Part shown: piece by piece, positions 11,042 to 19,500 of the stretch
Numbering within the stretch: the stretch's first letter is position 1
Layout: each line of letters begins with the position of its first letter
Assembly (NCBI GenBank): GCA_024349765.1
Contig: AP026073.1
Coordinates: forward strand, 3,534,001-3,598,000
Reading direction: 5' to 3'
DNA: 64,000 nt
Origin: Streptomyces nigrescens
GTDB lineage: Bacteria; Actinomycetota; Actinomycetes; Streptomycetales; Streptomycetaceae
Notes under the pieces: model-generated
The model's input: the letters and a program-made list of their open reading frames with translations, nothing else
Told to the model about the DNA's origin: nothing
Databases searched by the model: none
Program-made: the position numbers and the translations under genes

Positions 11042-11112
11042 GGGTGTCTCCTTCGGGAGGATGTGGGTGCACGGTGGACGCCGTGCGGGAAGTCCACTCG
11101 TCGAGTGGTGAG

Positions 11113-12705
11113 TCAGGAGTCGCTGCGGTCGACGGAGCCGGCCGGCTCGGCGTCCAAGGACGTTTCCGGCTCGGTCGGCGCGTGCCCGCCGGCGAGCTTG
11201 ACGTCCTTGAGGAAGAGCGAGGCCACGAGTCCGATGAGGACGAGGGGAATGACCGCGTAGAAGATGAAGCGGAGCGAGTCCGCGTAGACGCCGGCGAGTT
11301 CGAGCCGCAGCGGGGCGGACAGCTGGGCGACGCCCTCGGGCGAGAGGGAGCCGGCCTTGTCGATGTGGACACCCAATGTGCCGAGGCGGTAGTGGAGTCC
11401 GGTGCCGAGCCGACTGTTCATGACGGCGGCGAAGAAGGAGACGCCGAGGGCGGTACCGAGCTGACGCAGCAGGGTCGCGGTGCCCTGGACGGCACCGATG
11501 TCCCGCGTGCTCGCGGTATTGCGGGCGGCGATGCTGAGAGCCTGCGTGTTGAGGCCGCCGGCGATGCCGAACAGCAGCATGTAGACGACGGCGAGCAGGA
11601 TGCCGGTCGAGGGCCCGGCGGTGGAGAACAGCACCGCGGCGATGGCGAAGACGACCATGCTGAGCGCGGGGAACCAGCGGTAGGAGCCGGTGCGACCGAT
11701 GACCTTGGCACTGACGTAGGAGGTCAGTACGACGGCGAGCATCATCGCGGTGAGGGCGAAGCCGGATTCCTGGACATCGAGGGTGAGGACGGTCTGCAGC
11801 CACAGCACCAGGTAGTTGATGAGGCCGAGACCGACGAACCCCGAGATGAAGCCGAGGATGACGACGGTGGTGAAGGTCCGGTTGGTGAACAGTCGCAACG
11901 GGACCACCGGGTCGACCGCCCGGCGCTGCGACAGGACGAAGAGCACCGTGGCGAGGGCGGATCCGGCCGCGAGGCCGATGATGACCGGGGAGCTCCAGGC
12001 GTAGCTGACGCCGGCCCAGCCGGTGAGCAGGTTGAGGCCGACGATCGCCAGGACGAGAAGGACCACGCCCGTGTAGTCGATGTGGGCCTTCCGGCGGCGG
12101 GCGGGCAGGTGAAGCAGTGTGGAGAGGACCAGGAGGATCACCGCGCCGATGGGCAGGTTGACGAAGAACACCCAACGCCAGTCGGCGAGTTCGGTCAGGA
12201 CGCCGCCGAGTGTGGGGCCGGCCAGGGAGGCGACGCCGAAGGTGAGGGAGAGCCAGCCGTAGTACCGGACGCCTTCGCGCGGGGAGAACATCTCGCCGAG
12301 GATCGCGAGCACGGAGATGAACAGGCCGCCACTGCCGATGCCCTGGACCACACGGAAGGCGATGAGCTGGCCCATCGTCTGGGCGAGACCGCACAGGGCG
12401 GATCCGAGCAGGAAGACGACGACGGAGGTGATGAAGACGCGCTTGCGTCCGAACAGGTCGCCGAGCTTGCCGTGGACGGGGACGGCGGCGCTACCGCCGA
12501 TGAGGTAGCCGGTGGTGACCCAGGCGAACTGGTCCATCCCGCCCAGGTCGTTGACCACGCGCGGCAGCGCCGTGGCGACGATCTGGGAGTCCAGCAGGGA
12601 CAGGAAGACCGTCACCATCAGGGTGAGGACGACGGCGTGGGTCTTGGCCGGCGCGGCAGGCGCTGCGGGGGCGTCGACGGCAGGCTCGGGAGAGCGGGAA
12701 GCCAC
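11113..12705 (-). CDS. DHA2-family MFS drug efflux transporter
   Basis: An approximately 530-residue 14-TM major facilitator. LDSQIVATALPRVVNDL in TM1, the loop motif GKLGDLFGRKRVF after TM2 and the antiporter motif C in TM5 (GPTLGG) mark a proton-driven drug exporter of the EmrB/QacA type. The GTG at 12705 follows AAGGA at 7 bases and is preferred; an ATG at 12750 in the same frame has no ribosome site. The N-terminus is Ala/Pro-rich before the first membrane segment. It is followed by the NmrA-like reductase gene. No dedicated regulator adjoins it. Confidence 0.88.
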   Translation of the reverse strand: MASRSPEPAVDAPAAPAAPAKTHAVVLTLMVTVFLSLLDSQIVATALPRVVNDLGGMDQFAWVTTGYLIGGSAAVPVHGKLGDLFGRKRVFITSVVVFLLGSALCGLAQTMGQLIAFRVVQGIGSGGLFISVLAILGEMFSPREGVRYYGWLSLTFGVASLAGPTLGGVLTELADWRWVFFVNLPIGAVILLVLSTLLHLPARRRKAHIDYTGVVLLVLAIVGLNLLTGWAGVSYAWSSPVIIGLAAGSALATVLFVLSQRRAVDPVVPLRLFTNRTFTTVVILGFISGFVGLGLINYLVLWLQTVLTLDVQESGFALTAMMLAVVLTSYVSAKVIGRTGSYRWFPALSMVVFAIAAVLFSTAGPSTGILLAVVYMLLFGIAGGLNTQALSIAARNTASTRDIGAVQGTATLLRQLGTALGVSFFAAVMNSRLGTGLHYRLGTLGVHIDKAGSLSPEGVAQLSAPLRLELAGVYADSLRFIFYAVIPLVLIGLVASLFLKDVKLAGGHAPTEPETSLDAEPAGSVDRSDS

Positions 12706-13045
12706 GGGGGAATCCTTGTAATCGAGGAGCGACGCCGCGGTAGGGAGCATCGCCCGAAGTGGGAGTACGCGTAACGAACTCGTGGAAGAACGCCGCTTGT
12801 TCAGCAGCGGAGATGGGGTGGTCGGATCCTCTGTCCGACTCCGGCCTTCTTCGGCCCTCTCAACCGTCGATCAGTCCTCAACGGACGTGTCGATCGCGGT
12901 CCTTCGCAAGTCGCTTGGCTTCTCGCCACTCCTCTATGCCGATTACAGACATCGAACACGCTAGCGCAGCGTTCGCGAACCCTGCAACCTTGATCGCGTC
13001 GAGGCCGACGCCGAAGCGTACCGGTGTGGACCCACCGCGGCCAGG
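12706..13045. other. Divergent intergenic region
   Basis: This non-coding stretch separates the minus-strand efflux operon from the plus-strand acyltransferase gene and must hold both promoters. A 10-base palindrome GTTCGCGAAC is visible at 12971-12980. No promoter hexamers were convincing and no RNA gene was seen. Confidence 0.4.
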
Positions 13046-13789
13046 ATGAGTACGGCGACTCACGCGAGTGCGGTGCCCAACGGCGACGATGAGGGTCCGT
13101 ACCGTCCAGCAGCCGGGAGACCCCCATTGCTCAACCGCATCGCCGACACGCTGGTGCCCGTCTTCGGCCGTCTGTCCGTGACCGCCGACTCCGGCGCCGC
13201 GTTCTCTCCCGGCACCCTGATCGTCGCCAATCACACGTCCTTGGCGGACCCTGCGGTCGTGCTCGCCGCCCTGCATCGCCTGGGCGCCGAACCACTCATC
13301 ATGGCGGCGGCCGGTCTGTGGCGCATTCCGCTGCTCGGCCGCGTCCTGAGCCGTGAAGGGCACATTCCCGTCCACCGGGGTGACCGGCGCGCCGCCGCCG
13401 CGTTGGAAACCGCGGCACGGGCCCTGGAGCGGGGCCGGTTGGTCCTGATCTACGCGGAAGGCGGTCTGCCGCGGCGAAGGGATGCCGCCGAGGCCGCTCC
13501 GGCGGCGTTCCGCAGCGGCCTGTCCAGATTGGCGGAGCGCACCGGCGCGCCGGTGGTGCCGGTGGGGCAGGCGGGTGCGCGCCGACTGGTCTCGGGCAGT
13601 GCCGCCAAGCAGGTGGCCGGCCTGGCCACCGCGCCACTGCGGCGGCCCGCGATGCACGTCCATGTGGGAGCGCCGGTGGAGCTGACCGGTGACCGCCGCG
13701 CACGCACGGCCGCGGCGAGGACCGCGGTGACGGCCGCATGGCGCACGGCGGCGTTCCATCTGGGAGAGCCCGCCGCCCTTGCCGCGTAG
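13046..13789 (+). CDS. PlsC-like 1-acylglycerol-3-phosphate acyltransferase
   Basis: A 247-residue lysophospholipid acyltransferase-type protein. The catalytic motif HX4D is present as NHTSLAD (His63, Asp68). REGHIPVHRGD and a YAEGG segment stand for the usual EGTRS block, which is altered here (Glu kept, Thr-Arg lost). An Arg/Ala-rich C-terminus follows. Members transfer acyl chains to lysophosphatidate or to other acceptors at the membrane. It stands alone between divergent efflux genes and a convergent MarR operon, so it could serve lipid tailoring rather than bulk phospholipid synthesis. Confidence 0.8.
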   Translation: MSTATHASAVPNGDDEGPYRPAAGRPPLLNRIADTLVPVFGRLSVTADSGAAFSPGTLIVANHTSLADPAVVLAALHRLGAEPLIMAAAGLWRIPLLGRVLSREGHIPVHRGDRRAAAALETAARALERGRLVLIYAEGGLPRRRDAAEAAPAAFRSGLSRLAERTGAPVVPVGQAGARRLVSGSAAKQVAGLATAPLRRPAMHVHVGAPVELTGDRRARTAAARTAVTAAWRTAAFHLGEPAALAA

Positions 13790-13911
13790 TCGCCGGTGGC
13801 ATCATCTCGCCATGAGCGGCGGCAGGAGAGGCGGCCTGAGGCCCGTCCCGCCGCCGGCAGGGCCCACCCACCCATCAAGTGGCGTTCCGATCGTGTGGGG
13901 CGAAACGGAAC

Positions 13912-14358
13912 TCAGACGCCAGCCAATTCGGCATCAGCGCGCTCCGTGACCAGTGCCAGCACGCGGCCCGCGATCGCCAGGTCCTCGGCGGGAATGCCGG
14001 CGTACAGCCGGGCGGAGATCTCGGCGGTCTCGGCGGCGGTGCTCTCGCACAGCTCCCGTCCGGCGTCCGTGAGGCGCAACCGGAACGCCTTCGCCGGGTC
14101 CTCTTCCAGCAGTTTCGCGGCCACCAGCTCCTCGATGACGGCACGCACCACCGACTCCTCGATCTTCAGCGAACCGGTGACGTCCCCGACGAGCTCGTCC
14201 CGGCCGATGGACTCGCCCGCGGTCACGACCGCCCGGAGCGTCACACTCTGGTGGAACGTGGCGTCGTGGCGGGCCATCACGCCCTCCACGAGGGCCCGCC
14301 CGGCATAGTGCGCCAGGGCTATGACCCGGCCGTTGACCGGAGGTGCGGTGGTGGTCAT
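13912..14358 (-). CDS. MarR-like winged-helix protein
   Basis: A 148-residue all-helical protein with a wHTH layout. The recognition region lies around SLKIEESVVRAVIEELVAAKLLE, followed by a wing and RLTDAGREL, as in MarR proteins. Its ATG overlaps the stop of the upstream MarR gene by 4 bases, so the two are translated together. The two may form a heterodimer or bind different ligands. It lacks the strongly basic recognition helix of its partner, so a sensing or modulating role is possible. Confidence in the fold is fair, in the function low. Confidence 0.7.
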   Translation of the reverse strand: MTTTAPPVNGRVIALAHYAGRALVEGVMARHDATFHQSVTLRAVVTAGESIGRDELVGDVTGSLKIEESVVRAVIEELVAAKLLEEDPAKAFRLRLTDAGRELCESTAAETAEISARLYAGIPAEDLAIAGRVLALVTERADAELAGV

Positions 14359-14837
14359 GACTGCTCCTTGTCGTTCTCGGTGTGGAGATCAAGAGGTGCG
14401 TCGAGCAGGGTCGCCAACTCGCGGGTGAACTGCCGGGTGCGCGGGCTGCCCTGTCCGCCGAGCGGCTCCAACAACTGGTCCAGCAGGCCCTGGACCACCT
14501 TGATCGCGCGGCGGGTGACGTCGCGCCCCTGCTCGGTGAGCGACAGCTGCATGGCGCGCGGGTCGTTCGGGTCCCGGCTGCGGGCGACGAGTCCGGCGGC
14601 CTCCAGGGCGCGGGCGAGCTTGGAGACGTACAGCGCTTCGAGCCCGGTGGTGTCGGCGAGCTGACGCTGGCTGGGCCGCAGTCCGGAGCGTCCCATGCCG
14701 TGCAGCGATGCCATCAGCGCGTACTGGGCATGGGTCAGGCCCAGCGGCGCGACCGCCCGGTCGACGGCCACCCGCCACTTCATCGACAACCGCCAGACCA
14801 GGAACCCGGCCGTAGCGTCCTCGGCTGCTGAACTCAT
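14355..14837 (-). CDS. MarR-family transcriptional regulator
   Basis: A 160-residue MarR protein. The dimerisation helix is at the N-terminus, then LTHAQYALMASL, the helix-turn-helix SQRQLADTTGLEALYVSKLARALE, and the wing VARSRDPNDPRAMQLSLTEQG with the DxRA motif. It is the first gene of a two-gene MarR operon. A tandem 15-bp direct repeat begins 11 bases upstream of the ATG and is probably the operator, giving autorepression. The ligand and any further target are unknown; the divergent gene at 14988 is one candidate target. Confidence 0.88.
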   Translation of the reverse strand: MSSAAEDATAGFLVWRLSMKWRVAVDRAVAPLGLTHAQYALMASLHGMGRSGLRPSQRQLADTTGLEALYVSKLARALEAAGLVARSRDPNDPRAMQLSLTEQGRDVTRRAIKVVQGLLDQLLEPLGGQGSPRTRQFTRELATLLDAPLDLHTENDKEQS

Positions 14838-14847
14838 GCCGAATACA

Positions 14848-14877
14848 GTACATGGCTACTATGTACATGGCTACTAT
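14848..14877. promoter_or_regulatory. Probable MarR operator, tandem 15-bp repeat
   Basis: The unit GTACATGGCTACTAT occurs twice without a gap (14848-14862 and 14863-14877). The junction also makes an inverted repeat, GTACAT-N7-ATGTAC (14848-14866). It lies between the marR start at 14837 and the divergent gene at 14988 and is AT-rich against the surroundings, as expected for an operator overlapping a promoter. Confidence 0.7.
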
Positions 14878-14987
14878 TTTCGCGCTCGCGCGGGTCTGCC
14901 CTTGTGGGCGGCTGATCATGGCGTCGCCCAAGGAGACGAGGGGGCTCGCGCGAGTGCGAGTCCGCCACCGCTGCTACGTTCGATGCC

Positions 14988-15428
14988 GTGCATCCCGAGG
15001 TAGAGAAATTCCGCGAACGCAACGTACGTACAAGGGACATGGGATTTGGACTCGCCGTCATCGCGGTCCTTTTGTGGGTGTGGTGCGGCGTGCTGCTCGC
15101 CATGCCCTACGAGGTGGGCCCCGGGTTCTCGGGCTCCACCCGGAAGTGCGAGGCTCGCCTGTTGACCGACGAGGGCACCGCCAATGTGGGACGGATCCAG
15201 GCCCCCTGCGCGGATGAGCGGGACTGGCCCAAAGTACTCGCCGTACTGGGCCTGTCTGTCCCTGTCTCCGTGGCGGCCTGCGCGCTCATCACGTACGGCA
15301 GCCTCAGTTTCCGGATGAGCAAGCATGCGGCCGCCCTGGCCGGCCTCCGGGAGTCCGACGCCCGCGAAGAGAAGGAGAAGGAGGAGGAGAAGGACGGGGA
15401 AAAGGAGAAGGGGCGGGATGGCGAATAG
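14988..15428 (+). CDS. Hypothetical protein with two membrane segments
   Basis: A 146-residue protein not recognised as a known family. It has a first membrane segment at about residues 18-38 (GFGLAVIAVLLWVWCGVLLA), an outer loop with two Cys (CEARLL, APCADE) that may pair, and a second segment at about 84-104. A cytosolic tail rich in Glu and Lys ends the protein. GTG start at 14988. It is divergent from the marR operon and shares the repeat-containing region with it, so MarR control is possible. Confidence 0.6.
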   Translation: MHPEVEKFRERNVRTRDMGFGLAVIAVLLWVWCGVLLAMPYEVGPGFSGSTRKCEARLLTDEGTANVGRIQAPCADERDWPKVLAVLGLSVPVSVAACALITYGSLSFRMSKHAAALAGLRESDAREEKEKEEEKDGEKEKGRDGE

Positions 15429-15443
15429 CCCTTCTTGAGTTGA

Positions 15444-15851
15444 GTGGCGTCGCGGAGGACGCAAACGGAAGTCCTGGAACGGGCCAAGGAGAACGGGCCG
15501 GTGATCCTCGTCTCGCACAGCCGCGGCGGTGTCACGGCCACCGCTGCGGCCAACGCCCGGCCGGACCTGATCGACCGCATCGTCTACGTTCTGGACGTCG
15601 GCACCTCCGCCGACCGGGCACAGGCGGCGACCTGGGGCCGTATCCCGAAGACCTTCGTGCGCCTGGACGCCGACGCGAGTCTGCCGCCGGCCATGCAGGA
15701 CCGGCTGATCCGCGAGGGCAACGCGCTGACGCCGGACAACCCGTACGACGTCCGCACTCTCGAAGGCAGCCACCTGAAGTGGCTGATCGACCCGGCACCG
15801 GCGGCCCGAGTTTTGGGTGAACTCGCCGCGCTCACCACCCGGTCCGCCTGA
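15444..15851 (+). pseudogene. Alpha/beta hydrolase remnant, N-terminus missing
   Basis: A 135-codon frame that encodes only the later part of an alpha/beta hydrolase. It contains ILVSHSRGG, which corresponds to the nucleophile elbow GHSxGG, and near the end LEGSHLKWLIDPAPAA with a possible catalytic His. The first beta strands and the oxyanion HG motif are absent, and the first dozen residues do not look like a genuine start. Of 250 or so residues usual for the family, roughly half remain. It is probably a decayed gene; a short functional hydrolase is unlikely. Confidence 0.6.
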
Positions 15852-15984
15852 TCACGAGCGCCGCGGGCGTGTCGCCAGGGATCCCGATCGGTGGCAGAGC
15901 GGATCGGTGCGAACATGGGCCTCACGTACTGGGCGACCGGTGGACTGCACGTCCGCGGTGCCCGCGGGTGGGGAGGGAGTGACA

Positions 15985-17451
15985 GTGGGGGCGGCTGAGG
16001 AAGCGGCTGGGATCGCCGAGCTGCTGAAGGAGTGGAAGGACCGCTCCGGATACAGCTACGGGGTGCTCGCGAAGCGATTACACATGAGCACCTCGACGCT
16101 GCATCGCTACTGCAACGGTGACGCGGTGCCGACGGAGTACGCACCGCTGGAGCGGCTGGCACGGCTGTGCCGGGCGACGCCGGACGAGCTGGTGGAGCTC
16201 CACCGGCGCTGGATCCTGGCGGACGAGGCACGTCGGCGGGAGCGGGACCGTAAGCAAGGGGGCGGGGGCGCGGCCGATGCAGAGACAGTCGATGCAGAGA
16301 CAGCTGATGCAGAGACTGGGGCCGAGAGAGAGACAGAGACAGAGGTAGAGGCAGGGACGGGCAGAGAGACAGAGGCAGAGGCAGAGCAACGTACCGGTGG
16401 CGTGCCCCCGACGGTCCCTGTCGTCGCGCTCGCCGCCTCATCCTCCGCCTCCTCCTCCGCTTCCGGCCCCGGTCCGGTCGCCGAGATCGCCCGCGAGGGG
16501 TGGCCCGTGCGGCAGGTGACCTCCGCGGGTGGTCGACGGCGTCTTGCGCTGACCGCCGGCATCGCCGTGGCCGCCGTCGCCGCGTCCGCCGCGCTGGTGG
16601 CGGGGCTTGCCTCCGGTAGTGGCGACGGCCGTAAGGCGGAAGCCGGAGCGGTCACGAGTACGGAGAGCGGCAGCAGGACGACGAAGACCAAGGGCGGCCG
16701 GTCGGCGTCCGCGAAGCCGCCCGGTGCGGGTGGCGCGAGTCGGTCCCCGTCCCCGTCACCGTCCTCGTCCCGTACGCCCAACGGCAAGGCGTCCGGTGGA
16801 GCCGGTGACCGGGCGACCAGTCCGGACGCGGCCGATCCGGCCGGCCTCCCGGTGAGTGTGGATGTCCGCCCGTTCACCTGGGAGGACCCGTGCAGCCAGC
16901 GGTACTTGGTCGACCGGGATCCGAGCGAGATGCCCCCGCCGCCCGCCGAACAGAACGCCCGGGGCTGGATCTCGGGGCTGGGCGCCATCTCGGCGGACAG
17001 CCAGCTGGTGCAGCTGTCGGTGCAGGGCGCGGGTGACGACACGGTGGTCCTGCACGCCCTACGGGTGCGCGTGGTGGGAAGTGCGGCGCCACCCGCCTGG
17101 AACGCCTACAGCATGGGCGTGGGCTGTGGCGGTGGCATCGAGCCGAAAATGTTCGGGGTCTCCCTGGACGCGGCGCAGCCACGGATCACGCCGCAGAACG
17201 GTCAGCGGGACTTCCCGTACAAGGTGAGCGAGCGGGACCCCGAGGTCTTCAAGGTCATCGCGCGGGCCGGCGCCCGCGACGTGCGCTGGTACCTGGAGCT
17301 GGAGTGGTCCAGTGGGAACCGGCACGGCACGCTCCGGATCGACGACAACGGGGAGCCGTTCCACACCAGTGGGATGGCAGGCCGGCCTCAGTACGACTAC
17401 CCGCTGGGTGGCAGCAATGAGTGGATTCCCGCCCCGAAGGAGAACGGCTGA
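15985..17451 (+). CDS. Membrane-anchored HTH protein with extracytoplasmic domain
   Basis: About 488 residues from the GTG at 15985, which follows AGGGAG. Residues 8-65 form an XRE-like helix-turn-helix (YGVLAKRLHMSTSTLHRYCNG). Residues 97-135 are a low-complexity acidic linker with DAET repeats. One membrane helix lies at about 187-209, then a Ser/Pro/Lys-rich spacer and a roughly 190-residue outer domain with two Cys that I do not recognise. The layout suggests a one-component membrane sensor, with a cytosolic DNA-binding or scaffold part and an outside sensing part. Codon 32 is TTA (16078-16080), so translation may depend on the bldA tRNA. Confidence 0.75.
   Translation: MGAAEEAAGIAELLKEWKDRSGYSYGVLAKRLHMSTSTLHRYCNGDAVPTEYAPLERLARLCRATPDELVELHRRWILADEARRRERDRKQGGGGAADAETVDAETADAETGAERETETEVEAGTGRETEAEAEQRTGGVPPTVPVVALAASSSASSSASGPGPVAEIAREGWPVRQVTSAGGRRRLALTAGIAVAAVAASAALVAGLASGSGDGRKAEAGAVTSTESGSRTTKTKGGRSASAKPPGAGGASRSPSPSPSSSRTPNGKASGGAGDRATSPDAADPAGLPVSVDVRPFTWEDPCSQRYLVDRDPSEMPPPPAEQNARGWISGLGAISADSQLVQLSVQGAGDDTVVLHALRVRVVGSAAPPAWNAYSMGVGCGGGIEPKMFGVSLDAAQPRITPQNGQRDFPYKVSERDPEVFKVIARAGARDVRWYLELEWSSGNRHGTLRIDDNGEPFHTSGMAGRPQYDYPLGGSNEWIPAPKENG
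16276..16320 (+). repeat. Three 15-bp repeats encoding DAET units
   Basis: GATGCAGAGACAGTC and two near-identical copies follow in tandem (16276-16290, 16291-16305, 16306-16320) and encode DAETV-DAETA-DAETG in the linker of the membrane HTH protein. Shorter ACAGAG-type repeats continue to about 16390. The stretch is lower in GC than its flanks and may vary in copy number. Confidence 0.8.
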
Positions 17452-17549
17452 TCCCGGTCCCGGCGGGCTTTCCCTGGGCCCGAAATCGGCTGTTCCCGGT
17501 CCCGGCGATGGTGCCGGTCCCGGGACCCGACCGAGATAGGTGATGCTCC

Positions 17550-18281
17550 TTACCAGGTCAGGGCATCCTCGGCGGAGGCCTGCCAGTAGGTGACCCAGGC
17601 CGAACTGTCAGTGGCGATGCCGCCCTTGGGCAGCGCGAACCGCACAGCCGGGCCGGTGGAGCCGTTCGCCGCCCGGTTGGAGAACAGGACGCCGAGGGTG
17701 CGGGCAGTGTAGGGCTCGCTGCCGGAGCCGTCGGCGGACTGGTACATGACCCCCGCGTACGCCGACTCGCCCGGTGCGAGCCTGATCACGGCCTGCGGCT
17801 TGGACTTGTCGAGAATGGTGGTGGCGGCCTGGGCGTCGTCCCACCGCAGGTACGGGGCGTTGTAGGCGTAGCAGGGCACGGAGCCGGTGTTGGTGGCGGT
17901 GAGGAGCAGGTGGTTGACGGGGCGATTGGCCTTGGTCACGGTGACCTTGACCCGCGCGCCGGTGCAGACGACGGTAGCCGCGTTGCTGCCGGCACCCTTG
18001 CCGCCGCCGGCGGCCTGACCGGAGCCATTCCTTCCGCTGGTTCCGCTGCCGGCGGCACCCGACCCGGCCTTCGACGAGTGACCGTCCTCGGCCTGGCCGT
18101 TCGCCTGCGATGACGACGATGAGGACGGGGCGTCCTGGCCGCCGGTCGCGGGTGAGGAGGGCGCGGCCGGGGCCTGGCTGCCGGTGTCCTTCGCCTCGTT
18201 CTCGCAGGCGGTCAGCGAGAGGGCGGCCGCCAGTACGGCGGCGGAGGCGACGAGGCGGGTGGTGTGGCGGGCGATGCGCAT
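17550..18281 (-). CDS. Secreted lipoprotein with DUF4232-like domain
   Basis: A 243-residue lipoprotein. The signal peptide ends in the lipobox LTAC with lipidated Cys26. A long Ser/Gly/Ala-rich linker (about residues 30-110) leads to a beta-rich C-terminal domain of the DUF4232 type with two Cys (VCTGA, PCYAY) likely to pair. The ATG at 18281 is chosen since it begins the signal peptide (MRIARHTTRL); the frame stays open further upstream. Function unknown; DUF4232 proteins are common on the Streptomyces cell surface. Confidence 0.82.
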   Translation of the reverse strand: MRIARHTTRLVASAAVLAAALSLTACENEAKDTGSQAPAAPSSPATGGQDAPSSSSSSQANGQAEDGHSSKAGSGAAGSGTSGRNGSGQAAGGGKGAGSNAATVVCTGARVKVTVTKANRPVNHLLLTATNTGSVPCYAYNAPYLRWDDAQAATTILDKSKPQAVIRLAPGESAYAGVMYQSADGSGSEPYTARTLGVLFSNRAANGSTGPAVRFALPKGGIATDSSAWVTYWQASAEDALTW

Positions 18282-18349
18282 GGTGAGTAGGTGCTTTCTC
18301 TCTCGGTGGGGTGGCCCGGTCGGCCTACGTGAGGTCAAAGACAGGGGCG

Positions 18350-18469
18350 TCACAGACAGCTGACGACCAGGAGGCAGACGGTTGCTGCTGAGGCGGCGAA
18401 CACCGCCAGTGCCACCACGTCGGTGACGTCGGCACGGCGCAACCGTCGGATCCGGAAGCGGGTCCGCAT
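18350..18469 (-). CDS. Small single-span membrane peptide
   Basis: A 39-residue peptide with a strongly basic N-terminus (MRTRFRIRRLRRAD) followed by one hydrophobic segment (VVALAVFAASAATVCLLVV) and a terminal SCL. The ATG follows AAGGGAGA at a proper distance, which is the main support. It lies 68 bases upstream of the lipoprotein gene on the same strand and may be co-transcribed. Below the usual gene-calling length, so it may be missing in other annotations. Function unknown. Confidence 0.45.
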   Translation of the reverse strand: MRTRFRIRRLRRADVTDVVALAVFAASAATVCLLVVSCL

Positions 18470-18807
18470 GGTGTCTCCCTTCGGCATGAGGTCGTCGCTG
18501 CTTGCCGAGCTGAGCTTGCGGTGCCCTCCGTCCCAGCCGCCACGGGCACCGCGGAACACGGGACACTGGAACGCTCATACCGTCTCTGACCTGCGGGAAC
18601 GCGCACTGCCTGGAACGCCGCACCGGGACGCGGCAGGCGTCGGCCGCCGTGCAGGAACGTGCGAGCGGCGTGTGGGCCGGGCGGAGCGGTGCGTTGCCTT
18701 GGGTAGGAAGCGGGCCTGGACGGCCGGGTCGGGCAGTCCCACGTGAGCATCGTCACAACTGCCGTGCCGCAGGGGTGCGTTGTCCAGTCCGGGCTAGGAC
18801 TTGCTGC
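18470..18807. other. Divergent intergenic region
   Basis: About 340 non-coding bases between the minus-strand small peptide/lipoprotein genes and the plus-strand ABC genes. Open frames here have neither ribosome sites nor recognisable products. Promoters for both sides should lie here, but no clear hexamers or palindromes were seen. Confidence 0.4.
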
Positions 18808-19500
18808 ATGACAGGGGCTGGAGTTGAGGTGATCGCCCGCGGGGCGAGTGTGCAGGGTCCGAGAGGACCGGTGTTCGAGGGCGTGGACCTGGAGGTGCCG
18901 GCGGGCGGACTGCTGGCCGTGCACGGGCCGGCCGGGTCCGGGCGTACCTCCCTGCTGCTCGCGCTCGCCGGGCGGATGCGGTTATCCGGCGGGGCCATCC
19001 GGGTCGGCGGGTCCGTCCTGCCTGCGGAGGGCCGGCGGGTACGCGCGGCGGTCGCCGTCGCCCGGGCGGCGCCCGCCGTCGCTCTCGAAGGGCGACTGCG
19101 GGTGACGGAGGTGATGGCTGAACGCCGCCTCACCGGAGCCGGGGTGACCGAGCGGCGCATCCGCGAGGCGTTCGAGATCGTGGGCATCGCCCCACGCAGG
19201 TCGGACCTGGTCGAGGACCTCGATCCGGTCGAGGCGCTGCTGCTGGCGGCTGCGCTGGCCCTCGCCGAGCGTCCCGGCGCCCTCGTCGTCGACGACGTCG
19301 ACGAAGGCCTGCCGCCCGACGCGCACGACAGCGTGTGGCAGGCGCTGGACCGGGTCAGGAACAGCGGGCCCACCGTACTGGCCGGGTGCCTCCGCACGCC
19401 GTCGCCCACGGCCGGTCTCGTCGCACTGTCCTTGCCGCGGCGCAGCCGGGACCGCCTCCCGGCCGACACGACCGTCGCCCGAGAGGACGCCGACATATGA
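18808..19500 (+). CDS. Degenerate ABC transporter ATP-binding protein
   Basis: A 230-residue ABC-type nucleotide-binding domain with altered motifs. Walker A is GPAGSGRTS, with Arg in place of the catalytic Lys. No Q-loop Gln is evident, the signature LSGGQ is replaced by LDPVEALLLAAAL, Walker B is ALVVDDVD, and no switch His is seen. Such weak ATPases accompany YhgE/Pip-type permeases in Streptomyces. Its stop overlaps the start of the permease gene (ATGA), so the two form one unit. Codon 59 is TTA (18982-18984), which may place it under bldA control. ATP hydrolysis is doubtful. Confidence 0.78.
   Translation: MTGAGVEVIARGASVQGPRGPVFEGVDLEVPAGGLLAVHGPAGSGRTSLLLALAGRMRLSGGAIRVGGSVLPAEGRRVRAAVAVARAAPAVALEGRLRVTEVMAERRLTGAGVTERRIREAFEIVGIAPRRSDLVEDLDPVEALLLAAALALAERPGALVVDDVDEGLPPDAHDSVWQALDRVRNSGPTVLAGCLRTPSPTAGLVALSLPRRSRDRLPADTTVAREDADI

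Noticed and set aside
11042-12394. Long minus-strand open frame that extends the NmrA-like protein upstream
   Set aside because: It lies out of frame over the efflux-pump gene, is Arg/Pro-rich as expected for a shadow frame in high-GC DNA, and a GTG with ribosome site at 11041 begins the real Rossmann fold.
12971-12980. GTTCGCGAAC palindrome considered as a LexA/SOS box
   Set aside because: Actinobacterial LexA boxes have the arms in the other order (GAAC-N4-GTTC); here it is a short chance-prone palindrome.
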